A stretch of 64,000 bases of DNA from Allolobophora icterica (lineage: Eukaryota > Annelida > Clitellata > Crassiclitellata > Lumbricidae), in the NCBI GenBank assembly GCA_963556255.1, contig OY744609.1, forward strand, positions 17,535,890-17,599,889, given 5' to 3'. Below are positions 12,501 through 33,458 of this stretch, piece by piece (position 1 is the stretch's first letter; every line of letters starts with the position of its first letter). A program made the position numbers and the translations under genes. The notes beneath the pieces are model-generated. The model saw only the letters and a program-made list of their open reading frames with translations. It was not told where the DNA came from and ran no database searches.

Positions 12501-15500
12501 ATAATAGCACAAACAAACAAAAACTAAACCTTTTGGTGATGTACAGTTCTCTGCTTCAGCGAGTTGGTCATCTGAAGTTGAATGTGTCAGTTCATCTCGC
12601 TGAGGAACCACGGCGCGATTCTCAATGTTCTTGCCAAAGATGAAATCACCGGACGACTGGGTTGGCGAAGCTATGACAGCCTATTCAAAGTACACAGCAT
12701 ACTAAATTTAAACAAACATTCACAATTTCTTGGAGTTTCAGTCCCACAAAATTGGTATTGCACATGCATTTGTAATTTCTTGATTCACAGTGCCCATAAA
12801 CCTGTAACTTCCTTAATACTGTTTTAAAATCATTCAAATAATTCACAAATTTTGCTTTAAGTAAATTCCTTATAAAAGCAGTTTGCAGAAGCCTGTTAAA
12901 ACATGACTTCCCAATTAAAACAATAATTTCAGAGAAATATGTTACAAACAGCAAATTACGAAGACTAAAATATGCAGAACACAAAATACACGATAGACAA
13001 CGCAAACAACAGTAGCTAAACTGTTAAAACGAAAACAATACATAGTATGCAGTCGGAAAATGAACACAGACATGGCACACTTTACTAAGCAAAAGAAAAT
13101 AAGGGTTGAAGTAAAAATATCATAGCATGACAAGGGTTGCTTTATGTCATATACGTGGGTATAAATAGAAGGTCTAACCATAACCACGAACAAATGGAAA
13201 AATTGATAAGACTTACTGTAACTCTGGCTTCCATCTTTTCTCCAAAAATGAAAGCGGCGTTCTCTTCGGCATTTGACTCTGAACTACACAAATCAACACA
13301 TCAACTGAACAATTCAGATTCAATCAAACAACGTCAGGTGTAAAGCACCACTGCTTACAATTCAGGGGTTCCAAACCTTTTCTATGCACCCCTACGAAAT
13401 GTTTGATTAATGTTTGCTCCCCCTACCAAACTGTTAACAGATAGTTTCTACATACACACATACAGTACAACAGTAACATACTTTACCTCTTTGTCGCACC
13501 CCTTGAAGTGCCATCTTGCACCCCCCTGTGGGTGTGAGCACCCCAGTTGGGAAACCCCTGGCCTACACAGTTGCATGAACTAATCTAATCTACTGTAAGA
13601 ACATCTAAATCACTGTTATCACAACTGCAAAGCATCAATTGTTGGTTGTTTCACGTGAAATCATAGACAATGAATCTGCCACTGTTACAGTTTCATTACT
13701 CTCCAACACAGAAATGTTGGAAATATTTTGTCATGCAGTTTAAGATGGAAGAACAAGTCTTAACACTTCAACGACGAGAGTGTACTAAAAGTGACTGGGA
13801 AACCATTGCAACTCATCGTTAAACTGATCACTGGCCAAAACTCGAGCCTTTTCTTGCATTGGTCCTGCTCTATGGAATCAACTCCCTCCAGTGACACGTG
13901 CCTCTTTATTAGCTGGTGGCCCAAGTGCCTCGTTCCGCTGTCATAAAACCACTTTCTATTCACTGGGTCTTTCGCACTGGGAGCGCCTCTGATTAGCGAA
14001 TACTGTGAGAGGCACTTTATAAATGTTTAGATACAATACAATACAATACAATACAATACAATACTGCCAGGAAATTGCCAACAATACACAGAAAGTTTGG
14101 CATCAATCAAGGTAACACCCATAAAATAAGTCAAAGAAGCAACAGCTCTCTCATTCTGATGGTGCGTGGTTCCTGAGATAATAAAAAACCTCAAGTCTAC
14201 ACAACTTGATAACAAACTGCCCAGGACATAACATGAGAATCGTACAGTGATGGAATCAGGCATACAGCATACCAACAGAAAGAAGTCCAAGGCTAAACAG
14301 CTTGAGTATAAACCCTCATTCTACTGCTTAAACTAAAAGTTTAGTCTTAACCAAAATAGTTAACCATAACCACAGGCAATTAACGTTAATAAAATCAACA
14401 AATCTTATGTGAAATAACAAACCACAAATAATAAGACCAAAGAAGTACATGAAACTCACCCGCCAGCGGCATGAGTTGGAGTTTCTGGCCTTCCGGCACG
14501 TGGTTCATCTTCATCCTGTTCACAGTTCTTTGTCTTCTCAACATCATCCTTAACTGTAGCAGCTGTTCCGTCATTCTTTGTGTCTGCATCACTATCAGTT
14601 TTCGGTTTCTCCTTTTCTGACGATATTGCTGTGAATTAGCATATCCATAACAAAATACACAGTTAAGATGTATACAGTAATACTTTCGTTTAAAATGAAT
14701 CAAAGGTAAAGTCACAGGTACTCAAACAGATTAAAACCTTATAACAATGTTTAAATGTTCGGTTTCTCCTTTTCTGACGATATTGCTGTGAATTAGCATA
14801 TCCATAACAAAATACACAGTTAAGATGTATACAGTAATACTTTCGTTTAAAATGAATCAAAGGTAAAGTCACAGGTACTCAAACAGATTAAAACCTTATA
14901 ACAATGTTTAAATTATACACTTTGAACAACTTATAGCGAAATTTGCATTCTAGAGTTTGAAAGCCTTATTCCAAAGATTCAAGAAATAAACCTCTCAGAT
15001 ACTTTCTATGGCCTTCTTAAGACCTTTCTTTTTGACTGGGACTGGATCAGGACCGCTATATAAGTTTATTATGGAAAGATAGATAGATAAATAGATAAAA
15101 ATAATAATAATACTCTATGAACTTCTATAGCACCAGCAATTATATTGCTAAAGGTATCAGTTGATTGTCTCTACTAAGCAAAATGATTATGCAAGCCGAA
15201 CTGCACTTGCCATCCACAGAAATTGCAGTGAAAATTGAAATCATTACACAAGCCAAATTGCACAAGCTATCTCTATATCCAGTGCAAGTCTGGTCAAAAG
15301 ACAAGAAGGGAATTCAAGAAGACAAGGAAACAGCCTACACAGGAAATGAGGTCCAGAAAGAGATGAGCTGCAAGTCAAGATTGAAAGGCCAATACAGATT
15401 CTGCAGAGCAAATATTTATGGAACAGAGTTCCAGAGCCTTGGGCCTTCAACAGAAAAGGCATGCCCACCACAAGCTGTCATCAGTCTTTGTACCTGCAGA

Positions 15501-18500
15501 GCGACACAATCAGAGAATCAGGTTAAGTATTTACAGATCTTGAGAGTCAGCATGCAATGGAGGGACCAAGGTTGTTCAAAATATAGGACATTATAGACAA
15601 ATGAAAATTATCCTCTTTTTCTACATATAGCAAGTACAAAAGCTTTAGGACTGGATATACATGTTGATACTTTGGAGTCTAGGACTAGGACCCTTTGAAG
15701 CTCTCTGTCAAGATAGCTATTGCACACCAAACAGAAGCAAGTTACATGAGTCAAGATGGTGAGAAATCAGCACATCTGCTAGACCTGTTATAGAAGACCA
15801 AAGAATAAAGAATCTTACAAATTAACAATAATAAACATGAGGCTGAAATGAATTAAGAACTCACCGAGTGTGTTAGTCGCAGAAAAAGGACTGAATAGCT
15901 TAGGCGGCTCCAATTTGAAGGAGTTTGTTTTCACTGGTGTTCCCAAATTCGAATCTACACTCAGTCAACCGCATACAACACATTTATCACAAGAGTGTGG
16001 TCTATTTTCCTGTCTATGGGCAATTAAGATCACGCAAGTATTTGTATGAAACTTTATTTCATTACAAGTTAACTCAAAATAAACTATGTTCAATGTACTT
16101 GACAATAATAATATTTAAAGCTATAATGATGTACTATATATAAATTCTATATGATGCATACGTCCATGTGTGATCAAACTCATTTACCGTAGTAGCATCA
16201 GTATTACGGTATACTGATGTACATTTATGAAATAGGTTTGATGCTGGATACCAATGCTAATGCAAGTAAGTAGAATATCTTTGGAATATAGTTTCGTTTA
16301 TAGTTTTGACAAATTTCACATCGAGTTTGCCATAATGTCAGTCATTCAAGCTAATTCACTGACAGATCTTGAGAGTCAACATGCAATGGAGGGACCAAGG
16401 TTGGATGACTGACACATTATGGCAAACTCGATGTGAAATTTTTCACAGTTATGGATGTAGAAGTTAATACTTTTCATGAGCAACTGCAGCAGATAATACA
16501 CAGAATTACTAAACACGACGTAATTGTCACTGCAGGGATTTCAACTCAAAGGTCAGTAAAGACAGTGGCACCCTGAGAGGCACCACTGTTTATCAAATGC
16601 TGGCAGAGATAAGCAGAATTTCTTAAAGGTGTAATTTTGACACTCACCTTTGAAGAGGTTTGACGTGTGTTTATCAAGTGCTGATGGACGTAAGAAGAAT
16701 TTATTTGGTGTTGGATTTTCAGTCTCCTGTTGCTGCTGGTTCACAGTGCCTGCAACATAATTATCACAAAATATTTCTTAGCATTTGATAAAGTATTATT
16801 CAAAATTCAAATTCTACTCTCTGTCTCTATCGGTCTCTGTTTCTGTCTCTCTCTCTCATGGCAGAGCTGAGCATGGCCATGCTCAGCTGAGCATGGCCAT
16901 GTCCTCGAAGCAGTGTCAAATTGTTCTAAATTATTCCAAAAATTCTACACTGCTTCCCATTTAGAAAAAAACGCCCTTGAAAGGTGCATATTTGAAAAGC
17001 GTTCTAATCACCGAATTATATTATAAAATATGTTATCAAGAAGCATTTTACAAGGAAGTTTCGGAGTACTTAAAAAATCTTAAAGTAATGCTCAGTAATT
17101 AGGACAAGCTTGATAGCATGTTAGGTTAAATATTTTAACTCAAATTAGCCCAAAAATTATCATATCACATCAGTGCTTCATTGTAATTGCAGAAATTTTG
17201 ATCAAAAGACTATTTTCTTAAAAATGTTTTTTAACTAGCACAGTCTACAAGGCTAACCTTCACTTGGGCTTCCTGCTGGCAATTTCGTAGAGGCGAATGG
17301 GTTACTACTAAGATTTCCTTTTAAACCAAAACAGTGCCACTTACTTTTCACATCAAAAAGAAAGACTTTAAAATACATTTGAAACTGACCTGTGTTAGAA
17401 ATGAGTAGGACATCATTTTGCCAAAAACTGAATCAAAGAAAGAGACTACCTAGACCCAACGCAAGCTAACTCCACAGTACAGCTTGAACAGCATCAAAAT
17501 TGGGACATTGTTATGAAGACATTGTTTAAGCTTTCATACAGCAAAGTGAACTGAATTGCAGGTATGAACAGCAAAGATATAAAATATATGAAAAACTTAA
17601 TCTATTTCACAAATTGTTAATTAATTAAATACCTGGTTTCAACCAAACATGAAAAGCAAAGACAAGAAGTATTTCTACCCAACACAAACTAAAATTTAAC
17701 ACTGTATAGTTTCTATGCAGAGTTGATTAACAATCTACACAAATTCCATTGCAAAAAATAAAGTTCGCATAATTCAAAATTAGATCAGAATCAACTTTGA
17801 CAAGACCTGCCACTTGGCTTCAATGCGTAGGCAACGTATACCATTGTATACCATCAGGTATCATCATTTACCATGACCTCTGACAAACTGAGTAAGTGAT
17901 GTACATATACTGGTAAGTTAAGGTATCATCATTAGCGCTTACCTTTGATACATAGCTTAACTGAACGATCCATGCAGGTAAATGAACGTATCTTTATTTA
18001 TTCAAACCATTGATACAGCTTCCAGAGTGAAGCACACTGGTAAATGAAGGTTTTATTGTTTACCCTTACCTGTAACAGAGGCAGGCGTAGGCTGGAAGCT
18101 GCTGGTTGGTGCAAATGCACTTGGCTTCAGCAAAGAACATGTTCTTGGAGCAGATTCATTCGTTCTTTTTCCAGATGAACCATTTCCTAATTTTAAGTAA
18201 AAATAATTCTGCAAAGGCTGAAGAAAACATTTTCTAAATTTTAATCTTGAGGTTTTTACAGTGACCAAACCAAGGTACGTTGTGGGAACCAGCTTACTGA
18301 ATGAAAATAGAATCAATGGGAGGTACGGTCAGGTTTGGCTCCAGATCACGACCCATGGGTCAGGCAGGTAGACAATCAGCTGACTTTGGTGGCTGGCATT
18401 TAGAATTGGATCAGTCATGCGTTTATGCCCCACCAATACCATGGACGTTACATATAAAACAACTTTAGGTGGCTTTGTTCGGTTTATTAATACTCGTATT

Positions 18501-20200
18501 CATGTGGCCAGGCATCTCCAGGATGTCATCAGTAGTGGCATGGAAAGGGTTAGTGGCAGCAAAAGACAGGAGGAAGGCACATTTTTTCAACAAGACAGGC
18601 AGAGAACTTATGTGAATGGAAGCAATAAACATTGAGGAAGAACGGGTTGCTGTCGTTGTTTTGCAAAAGCAACCACCAACACACTGGATCTTACATAAAA
18701 AACAACTCTTGAAAGCCACATCATTATACGATTGCATTCATTAAATTATGACATCACAGGTTCCAAGCTTAATCTAAACTATTTGGGTTTCAAGTCGCAA
18801 ACCGTGTTATACGTAACACAATTGTGTTTAGCCTTACACATATGGCGTTCCCACTGCTCTCAAAATTCTTTGCTTGTGTTTCCACTGCTCACAGTGCAAT
18901 AGAACCCTGGTAACGCATTCGTTCCAATAAAACTCTTCTTTTCAGTTCCATCTCCTCACCCAAACCACTGCTAACAGGAAGATGGAGAAAGTAGTTTGGT
19001 GACCTACCGTGAGGGGAATCCCTATTAACAACTATCACAGAGGGAAGAATGGAGGGAAAGAAAAGGAGAGGAAGACCCAATCGGATGCTGTTCGACTGGA
19101 TGATGGTGGATGGATACAGCACACTGAAGGAGGAAGTTCTGCAACAGGAGTAGCGCCATTGCATGTTTGAACCTATCCAAGGGCAAAGGACTTGAAAAAG
19201 TAGCAACTTTGGGTGGGATCATCAATAGTACTGTAGTAAAATGGCACCATAACAATATAAATAAATGTATCTACAAATTATGAAGTTGATTCTGCCTTTG
19301 GTAACAAATATATTAATTAGTGTTCCCACCCAAAGCAATGTTTCAGAGGGTGACAATATTTATCCCATGACAGAGTGACAGGTAGTTATTCAAATTGGAC
19401 GTGGGTACATGAGCTGTAATTGACTAAAATTTTGACACCTGCAAATATAGTGATATATAATGATGATTGATACCAGTATGTATTTTACTTCATGCAGTTT
19501 GTTATAAATTTACAAAGTTTAGACAGAGTATTTACATTTCCTGAAACTAGATAATAAAATGAAACTATCTGGCATGTCACACTTGTACCTAGTACATCTA
19601 CTGAAATACAGTGCCAGGAAACAGAAAATTTTCAATGAATTAGCTGCAACACTGAGAATCGTTCGAAGCCTCATATCTCAGAAACTAGCAGGTATTAAGG
19701 TCTGAAGTTGTACAGGCCACCTTAAGACAAGTTTCTCTACATTCTGGTCAAAAGACTATAAAAATTGGAGACCGCATAGTGAGGACGTTTACCAAAACTG
19801 GTTTAACATCGACAGAATGATCCATGACGCACGCTGTCATACTTATTATTTCACTCTCGCCTTAGAGCTAGGTATAATTAACTAACGTATAACTTATCAT
19901 AAATTTTAACAATTTCTATATTCACAAAATCAAAGTAATGCCCAGTTCCCATAACAAAGACAATTTTGCATAAATCAATTTCCCAGAACCGGCTTTTTGT
20001 TTCTATTTTCGATTGAACAATTGCTACGCATCATTGCAAACTAAACGTTACTGAAACTTAGACCTTAACATTTAATATGTCCCTCGGTCGCACTGGTGAT
20101 TAACTGTGATTTTTAGGCATGTAAAGAAACCACGAATTACACAAAATCTCCAGTTTAAAATAATTTTAATTTTCTAACCAGAAGCTTGAATATCCGCCAT
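9361..20200 (-). CDS. RANBP3: Ran-binding protein 3 (RanBP3), 11 coding exons
   Basis: Known role: RanBP3 is a nuclear cofactor of exportin CRM1 that binds RanGTP through a RanBD domain and promotes export. Exons in transcript order: 20200-20179, 18186-18070, 16749-16648, 15954-15865, 14628-14460, 13283-13217, 12680-12530, 12279-12143, 11645-11525, 10560-10421, 9540-9361. Spliced length is 1296 bases, 431 residues; all junctions are GT-AG and phases close. The N-terminus MADIQAS resembles MADLANE of vertebrate RanBP3. FG-like repeats FIFG occur in exons 6 and 7. VEVITGEEKESNVFQ (exon 8) opens the RanBD; KLYVFDKPSQTWIERGRG (exon 9) and VMRTQGSLRVILNT (exon 10) are diagnostic. The C-terminus is basic (PKKRN, KRQK), a likely nuclear localisation signal. 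Shorter than human RanBP3 (over 500 residues), mainly in the disordered N-terminal half. Confidence 0.95.
10090..10161 (+). mobile_element. 71-base TTAA foldback element, copy 1
   Basis: Starts TTAACACTTTAATGAC and ends CATCGTTAAAGTGTCAA, near-inverse ends around a shared core GGTTTCCCAGTC. Lies in RanBP3 intron 10. The right TTAA has decayed to TCAA. Other copies are at 13760 (inverted core) and 25048. Confidence 0.75.
10421..10560 (-). CDS. RANBP3: RanBP3 exon 10 (RanBD)
   Basis: Codes residues 326-372 with MRTQGSLRVILNT, DKASPKSIQISA and VKIFLIN, all matching RanBP3. Donor GTATGT. Confidence 0.95.
10656..10805. repeat. 39-base tandem repeat, four copies
   Basis: The unit begins GTTACTTTACTGACTAACTC; copies start at 10656, 10695, 10734 and 10773, a constant 39-base step. 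In RanBP3 intron 9. Confidence 0.92.
10955..11397 (+). mobile_element. L2/CR1-type LINE 3' fragment
   Basis: Translates to the C-terminal end of an L2-clade reverse transcriptase protein: LRWLPIAQRISYRIAALV, then APSYLRDLC, FSVVGPSTWNGLPLELR and a stop. The tail is GGCACTATATAAAT followed by (GAAT)n. Severely 5' truncated; inside RanBP3 intron 9, opposite strand. Confidence 0.88.
11525..11645 (-). CDS. RANBP3: RanBP3 exon 9 (RanBD)
   Basis: Codes residues 286-326 with KLYVFDKPSQTWIERGRG and LLRLND, the strongest RanBP3 signature in the gene. Confidence 0.95.
12143..12279 (-). CDS. RANBP3: RanBP3 exon 8 (RanBD start)
   Basis: Codes residues 240-285. VEVITGEEKESNVFQ is the conserved opening of the RanBD domain. 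Confidence 0.93.
12530..12680 (-). CDS. RANBP3: RanBP3 exon 7
   Basis: Codes residues 190-240 with a second FG-like repeat, GDFIFGKNIENRAV, followed by an acidic tail. Confidence 0.9.
13217..13283 (-). CDS. RANBP3: RanBP3 exon 6
   Basis: A 67-base exon encoding SESNAEENAAFIFGEKMEAR and VT; FIFGEKM matches the FVFGQNM repeat of vertebrate RanBP3. Donor GTAAGT. Confidence 0.88.
13363..13560. mobile_element. hAT-like miniature element
   Basis: Ends CAGGGGTTCCAAACC and GTTGGGAAACCCCTG are near-perfect inverses. Flanks do not give a clean 8-base duplication, so the assignment rests on the ends. In RanBP3 intron 5. Confidence 0.68.
13760..13829 (-). mobile_element. 71-base TTAA foldback element, copy 2
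   Basis: Starts TTAACACTTCAACGACGAG and carries GACTGGGAAACC, the core of the family in reverse. The right end has decayed. In RanBP3 intron 5. Confidence 0.72.
13868..14065 (+). mobile_element. L2-type LINE 3' end with (AATAC)n tail
   Basis: Contains the family 3' end CTGGGAGCGCCTCTGATTAG and GAGGCACTTTATAAAT, then about seven AATAC units. In RanBP3 intron 5. Confidence 0.78.
14460..14628 (-). CDS. RANBP3: RanBP3 exon 5
   Basis: Codes residues 111-167, acidic and Lys-rich, starting AISSEKEKPKTDSDADTK. The acceptor TTCACAG sits inside a 157-base tandem duplication, so an identical acceptor lies at 14785. Confidence 0.88.
14601..14913. repeat. 157-base tandem duplication including an exon acceptor
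   Basis: 14601-14756 and 14758-14913 are virtually identical. Each contains the TTCACAG acceptor of RanBP3 exon 5 and the first 27 or so exon bases. The near-identity suggests a recent event or allele. Confidence 0.95.
15005..15115 (+). mobile_element. LINE/SINE 3' end fragment
   Basis: GGACTGGATCAGGACCGCTA then TATAAGTTTATTATGG and (GATA)n-like A-rich tail, a decayed relative of the L2-type ends elsewhere in the window. Confidence 0.5.
15865..15954 (-). CDS. RANBP3: RanBP3 exon 4
   Basis: Codes residues 81-111, including FKLEPPKLFSPFSATNTL. Donor GTGAGT. The intron downstream contains the duplicated acceptor of exon 5. Confidence 0.83.
16311..16441. mobile_element. Foldback element with about 33-base arms
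   Basis: AAATTTCACATCGAGTTTGC at 16311 continues CATAATGTCAGTCAT; its inverse occupies 16404-16441 with a 2-base insertion. The loop carries a 42-base copy of 15533-15574. In RanBP3 intron 3. Confidence 0.8.
16648..16749 (-). CDS. RANBP3: RanBP3 exon 3
   Basis: Codes residues 47-81, Gln-rich and then KFFLRPSALDKHTSNLFKG; the FxLRPSxL core echoes exon 2. Donor GTGAGT. Confidence 0.85.
16865..16888. repeat. Perfect 24-base palindrome
   Basis: Centre GAGCATGGCCATGCTC; the half GAGCATGGCCATG repeats directly afterwards at 16889-16901. In RanBP3 intron 2. Confidence 0.95.
18070..18186 (-). CDS. RANBP3: RanBP3 exon 2
   Basis: Codes residues 8-47, a Ser/Pro-rich stretch containing SLLKPSAFAPTSS, comparable to the LxPxxL-type segments of the family's N-terminus. 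Acceptor ATTAG, donor GTAAGG. Confidence 0.85.
19032..19205 (+). mobile_element. RTE-like LINE 3' fragment
   Basis: Translates [20 protein letters not shown] and ends in a stop at 19151, the same terminal motif as the longer copy at 60479-61230. 5' truncated, with a likely frameshift near 19030. In RanBP3 intron 1, opposite strand. Confidence 0.75.
20179..20200 (-). CDS. RANBP3: RanBP3 exon 1 (start)
   Basis: Start codon in an ATGGCGG context at 20200-20198, encoding MADIQAS plus one base. The donor is G/GTTAGA. The intron that follows holds an RTE-like fragment. Confidence 0.85.
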
Positions 20201-20397
20201 CTTGTCGTTTGTTACAACAACTAGATGTGTACACCGCCTTCGTACAAACTCGGTTGACTTCCCGAATCCGGCTGTCACTAGTATAGGCTAACTAGTGTTA
20301 AAATTAAATTTTTACTGTCGCTTTTCTGAAGTCTACCGACGATACGACGTTGGACTTCAAAGTGGACGAGTTCCCGGACTATTGTGCTTTTATTACC

Positions 20398-20677
20398 ATT
20401 TGCCCCCTGATTTTTGGAAAAAAAGAAAACGATGTAAAAAATGAAAAGGAGGAAGAATTAAGGGGATACAAAAGGAAAAGAGAGACTCATTTGCAGCACT
20501 GGCTTTCAGTTTTGCACATGTAGACTAAATACAAACATAGGCAGCGATCCCGAAGAGTTGAGAACCCCGCCTTTAACAGTGGGGATCTGGGGGATACAGT
20601 GTACTGTTGTTTCCTACATAGCGAAAAAAATTCACCTCTGTTTGCCCCCTTTGGAAAAAGTTGAAATGACGTCCCTG
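20398..20677. mobile_element. Partial relative of the GACGTCATTT hAT element
   Basis: Right end GAAATGACGTCCCTG matches the element at 7943-8238, as do internal TTTGCCCCC stretches. No left end is visible. It lies 200 bases upstream of the RanBP3 start. Confidence 0.6.
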
Positions 20678-20683
20678 ACTGGG

Positions 20684-20890
20684 AGGGGAGGGGTGAATAT
20701 TTTATCTGTATTTTGCAAACTGATGTCAACGAAATTAGAATTAAAGCAGCTCATTTCAACGTTATCAGTTTTGCAGGTCAGACTCGAATCAAAATCAATT
20801 CCTTTGTTGAGAAAATTCGAAAATGCACAACACCAAGGAAATTTTGTTCTTTGTCAGACAGTCAGAGACTTGGAGTCAAATAATGCTAAA
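20684..20890 (+). repeat. 190-base dispersed repeat, copy A
   Basis: Shares long stretches with 52300-52490, for example CAAACTGATGTCAACGAAAT and CCTTTGTTGAGAAAATTC, in the same orientation. Lies upstream of RanBP3. The open frame across it is therefore not taken as a gene. Confidence 0.9.
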
Positions 20891-21633
20891 TCACACTAGC
20901 ACAACTGAGGGGTTTGAAATGACTCCTGGGGTCGCCTGGATGGTGAAGAGATCACGAAGATACTTGGGCTGGGAAGAGAGGTGTAGTGGTACAATTAGAG
21001 GTGAGTACTATACCCCGTGATCGATCGAGTCGAACTGCTACGATGGACTTGGCTCGGCCGACGTAATCGCGCGAGACCTTAATATAAATTATATCATAAT
21101 AATGTGTTTTAGAAACCGGTTTCAGATGCAATTCGTTATTAACCTCTGCAGTTGCGTCATTAGCAACCAGTAGCTTCGGATATCATAAAATGCAGTTTTC
21201 ATATGAGTAATTGTAGTATTTATTATTGTTATGAATAAATTTGTTTGAGCCATGTAATATTAAGCCATTCAGCATCGTATTACAGACTTCTTAAATGATA
21301 CCAAAGGTACTAGATCCACATATCTAAATTATTAATGCTGAGTTCCGACCATGAGTGAATTAATGAGGCCTAGGTGTTTTCTAGTAGAGATTACTTTAGT
21401 TGGCAATGGAAGCATGACCAAAAACGACGTTATTATTTAGAAACTTACAGACATCTAATTTCAATAAACTAACTGGCAAGTTCCTTAATTAGCACAATTA
21501 GGTCTTTAACTTAATTAGGCTATGCGTTATATTTTTCCAATTTGTATTTCCTAACGTAGACATATTGTAGGCTTACATTATTTTTTAAAGCGTTTAAAAT
21601 CCGCAGTTTAATAATTGTTTTTTTCTTTCTAAG

Positions 21634-31048
<9,415 letters not shown>

Positions 31049-31550
31049 ATACCTCACCGTGCCAAAGACCGACATTTGCAGATATAGCGTGACTGGAAAA
31101 ACTGCTGATAATGCAATATTTTGCAGCATAAAATGGCATAATAATGCCATATGTGAGCTCGATTGGCTACGACGTTGGTAATCTTGACTGGAAAAGTTGT
31201 GATATTATTTTTTTTAAAATTAATAGTGCCTCTACTGTCTGCAGCCTGTTTACCTAAACTCGTGTATGGTAGCAGTGACTAAGAATATTCTTGTGTGCAA
31301 TCTACTATAATGGATGCTAGACAAGGGGGTATAAATGTGCTTTCATTAATAATTACACTCATGGCTGCTATGTGCTAATTGAAATTATTCTTACGTGCCA
31401 TTTTTATAATGTGAGCAATATCGTGTGTATCGCTAGTTACTCAAAAATTATATGATGGAAGATGATTTTGAATTTGATGAGATTTTGGACGAAATAGAAG
31501 CATCTACATACATATTACATGTAGTGTAGATAGCATTTAATCGTGAGGCC
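31049..31550. other. Downstream flank of C1orf87
   Basis: Probable 3' untranslated region and spacer. No repeat or exon recognised. Confidence 0.4.
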
Positions 31551-31585
31551 AGGGGTCGTCCATAAAGAAAGTACGCAACAACTGG
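31551..31585. mobile_element. Lone inverted-repeat end, TCGTCCATAAAG family
   Basis: AGGGGTCGTCCATAAAG then AAAGTACGC matches the ends at 5283 and 33459. No partner end is visible nearby. Confidence 0.6.
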
Positions 31586-31999
31586 CCTACTTTGGACAGC
31601 TCCCACCCACTATCCACATTTGGTGTTACCCTGTTGCGGATGACCTCACTCGCAACTCCATCGACTTCGTAATCGTAGTTCCAAATTTATATAGCACCGC
31701 TTCCAGAGAAACTCATCACAGGTGTTTAATTGTGACCTGACAACATGAAACCATGATCAAACAGAATGTAGAAAAGACGAAGAAAGGCTGAAGAGTTCAT
31801 GTCGCAGGTTGCCAGGCAAGTTAATTATTAGAGAAGGATGGGCCGAGCACATCATAATTTTTATGCTGGGCTGTAGAAGTTGCAGTCTGTGGAACAATCA
31901 AGTGGCCTTGTGAAGAAATCAGTTACCAAAGTTAGGAAAGATGGTACGCAGACTTCTCTAGCTGTACAGCGTGTTATACAACTGCTTTGGTTCGACATT

Positions 32000-32145
32000 C
32001 AGCTCCGTCTGTACCCTTAGCCAAATTCAACTATACTGAGAACACTGACCGCACACTGTTGGTGGGCAGATGAGATGGCGAGGGAGAACTGGCCACCCGC
32101 CGTCATATGCCAAGACTAAGAAAATGAAGTCACTAACATTTCATA
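32000..32145 (+). mobile_element. SINE fragment
   Basis: AGATGAGATGGCGAGGGAGA, ACTGGCCACCCGCC and GAAGTCACTAACA are the inverse of 55340-55440, i.e. the 3' part of the SINE described there. The tRNA-like head is missing. Confidence 0.7.
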
Positions 32146-33458
32146 CTCCTGGCTGCCTCAGGGCTACCTTACGGACTGCTCTTCTTCTTGTTTGTATAAT
32201 TACTTACTTACTCAAATAAAGAGTGATATACCAAAGCCTACCATCAAGCTCATTTTAGTCTCTGCACCATATGTAGGCAACCGGCTTGTTGCCCCCTCAC
32301 TAACGACTTGTAGTTTGCAAATGGACAACGAAGCTGAACAATTGCTGAGAGTCTTCGTTTCAGGGCAAGCATATGTTACCGGCTTGACTGTCCTCACGGC
32401 ATGAACTCTCCTGTGGTCAGTGCCAGAGGTTCGCTGGGTAACATTATCAAAACTGGAACAGTGGTTGAAATTTGCATTCTTGGCCTATGTAGTGCATTGG
32501 CAGCAACATAGGATTGTCCCCAGAAGGGACAATGGCCAAACTAGCACACAGATGCTCTATGCAGGACAGGATAGTAGACTTATAGATGGCTAACAAAGCA
32601 CCTTTGTAACAAATTCAATCAAATAGATGCACTGAAAAACGATTCTCACCGAACTACCTGCCACGGCAGAGAAAGCAAAATACAATTCCACAAAGTTATG
32701 TTTGTTTTTATTCCACCACCAATGATTAACGTATAACAAAGAGCCTACGCCGGATTAGACCCAGCAGACAGTTCTAATAATTATCAACCCGTTTTACGGA
32801 ACAAAATCACTGATACATTGCATTACGTTCTAGGTTTCTACCATCTTGCTCTGGTTCGTTTTCGTCATGATGCACTTTAAAAATCAACACCACCGAGTAT
32901 GTTTTCAAGTGGTGCTGCACAAAAAGGCTGATGTAGCATCAAGTTACAAGATACTATTTGCACCAGAACATAGTTTGATACGTTACATATTTGTCTATTA
33001 CTCATGTGAAACAAAACCAAAATGCAAAACTCAGGTTCACTGATCTCAGCCTATTAAAACAAACTGTGAATGCAAAATCTGTTCTGAATAAATGCTCCAA
33101 ACATGTTTCAAGAACAAACTCTAAATCTTTGCAGTAGTAATCAAACACAAGTATGGTTGTACTCCTGGTTTCCCTACAGCATGCGAGCAATTAGATAGAC
33201 AAAGGCATATATGACCTATTTACTAATTCGTTAAAGACTAAAAAACAAAGTTAGGTACAGTCAGTTTTTCTAATTATTTCATTTATTTAAATGAACAGGC
33301 ATCAAATAATGGCGACAACATAACTAAGCATATGCAGCATGCATTGCAGTAGGAAGCCTGAATCTCTAGGCACTGCTACACATGTCCATTAGTTATCGTC
33401 AGTATCTGGTCACTGGTATTCTTGTGCAACAGGTTGTCCAACTGCAGGAAGCTATTTT

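Noticed and set aside
15165..15596. 143-codon open frame in a RanBP3 intron
   Set aside because: No family resemblance, and its end lies in sequence repeated at 16362.
20558..21020. Open frames upstream of C1orf87 that could be its first exon
   Set aside because: They run across a hAT end and the 190-base repeat, and the GTGAGT donor at 21001 gives the wrong phase for the exon at 21634.
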